Shown: one piece after another, positions 5,031 through 5,185 of the stretch
Position numbering within the stretch: the stretch's first letter is position 1
Layout: the number at the start of each line of letters is the position of its first letter
From: an uncultured Collinsella sp.
Lineage (GTDB): Bacteria; Actinomycetota; Coriobacteriia; Coriobacteriales; Coriobacteriaceae
Reading direction: 5' to 3'
Assembly (NCBI GenBank): GCA_900548255.1
Contig: URKH01000100.1
Span: forward strand, 1 to 5,185
Length of the DNA: 5,185 bases
The notes under the pieces: generated by a model
Told to the model about the DNA's origin: nothing
Database searches by the model: none
Seen by the model: the letters and a program-made list of their open reading frames with translations, nothing else
Translations under genes and position numbers: made by a program

Positions 5031-5185
5031 CCATGAGACTGCCTTATATAAAGAGATGCTCGGTGAGCGGTAGTTAACGGCTGGCAAACGTTAGTCGGAT
5101 CCCAAATTGTGTAGGAAATGTGTACACCCAGATTCCCGCCCCCGGCGCCCCTCCGGTCTGGCAATATATCTCCTTGCCGCGCGGC
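5031..5185. other. Intergenic tail without a recognisable gene
   Basis: No supported coding region or convincing terminator is seen. It contains TATATAAAG at 5045-5053, which could be a -10 element but lacks a partner -35 box, an imperfect repeat TAACG...CGTTA, an eight-base palindrome GTGTACAC at 5120-5127, and GGCAA (5160-5164) with TTGCC around ATATAT near the edge. A gene to the right may begin beyond the window. Confidence 0.4.

Noticed and set aside
5120..5127. GTGTACAC palindrome in the final intergenic region
   Set aside because: Too short to support as an operator without knowing the next gene.

Overview
The window looks like chromosomal DNA from a GC-rich, probably gut-associated actinobacterium. 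The mix of genes and the codon use would fit a Coriobacteriia genome such as Collinsella. That placement is a judgement from style and gene content, not from a search. It holds four housekeeping or regulatory genes and one small insertion sequence. There are no rRNA or tRNA genes and no CRISPR array.

Layout. Positions 29-1276 (minus strand) encode a peptidase T (tripeptide aminopeptidase). A 120-base divergent intergenic region (1277-1396) separates it from a two-gene plus-strand operon: a short DtxR/MntR-type metal-dependent repressor (1397-1819), then, 10 bases later, a stand-alone zinc-dependent homocysteine S-methyltransferase domain protein (1830-2723), closed by a good intrinsic terminator (2729-2757). 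The divergent region carries a perfect inverted repeat with 9-base arms. It lies between two opposite-facing candidate -10 boxes and is a strong operator candidate.

Positions of about 2764-3502 hold a single-gene IS200-type element with tnpA at 2909-3367. Its left end is a chain of hairpins. The last one pairs the tnpA Shine-Dalgarno region with an upstream complement, which is the translational lock known for IS200. The right end is also rich in hairpins. The transposase has codon use unlike its neighbours (7 of 8 arginines are AGG), which suggests recent arrival. After the element comes a leader with inverted repeats, then a complete phosphoglucomutase/phosphomannomutase-family gene (3630-5030, GTG start). 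The last 155 bases hold no recognisable gene.

The genes do not form one pathway. PepT releases amino acids from tripeptides, the methyltransferase makes methionine, and the hexose-phosphate mutase feeds cell-envelope or glycogen precursors. The points most worth following are the divergent operator with its hybrid-metal-site regulator, the regulator-methyltransferase operon, the folded tnpA leader, and an excess of TATATA in the native DNA. No clearly new multi-gene system is visible.
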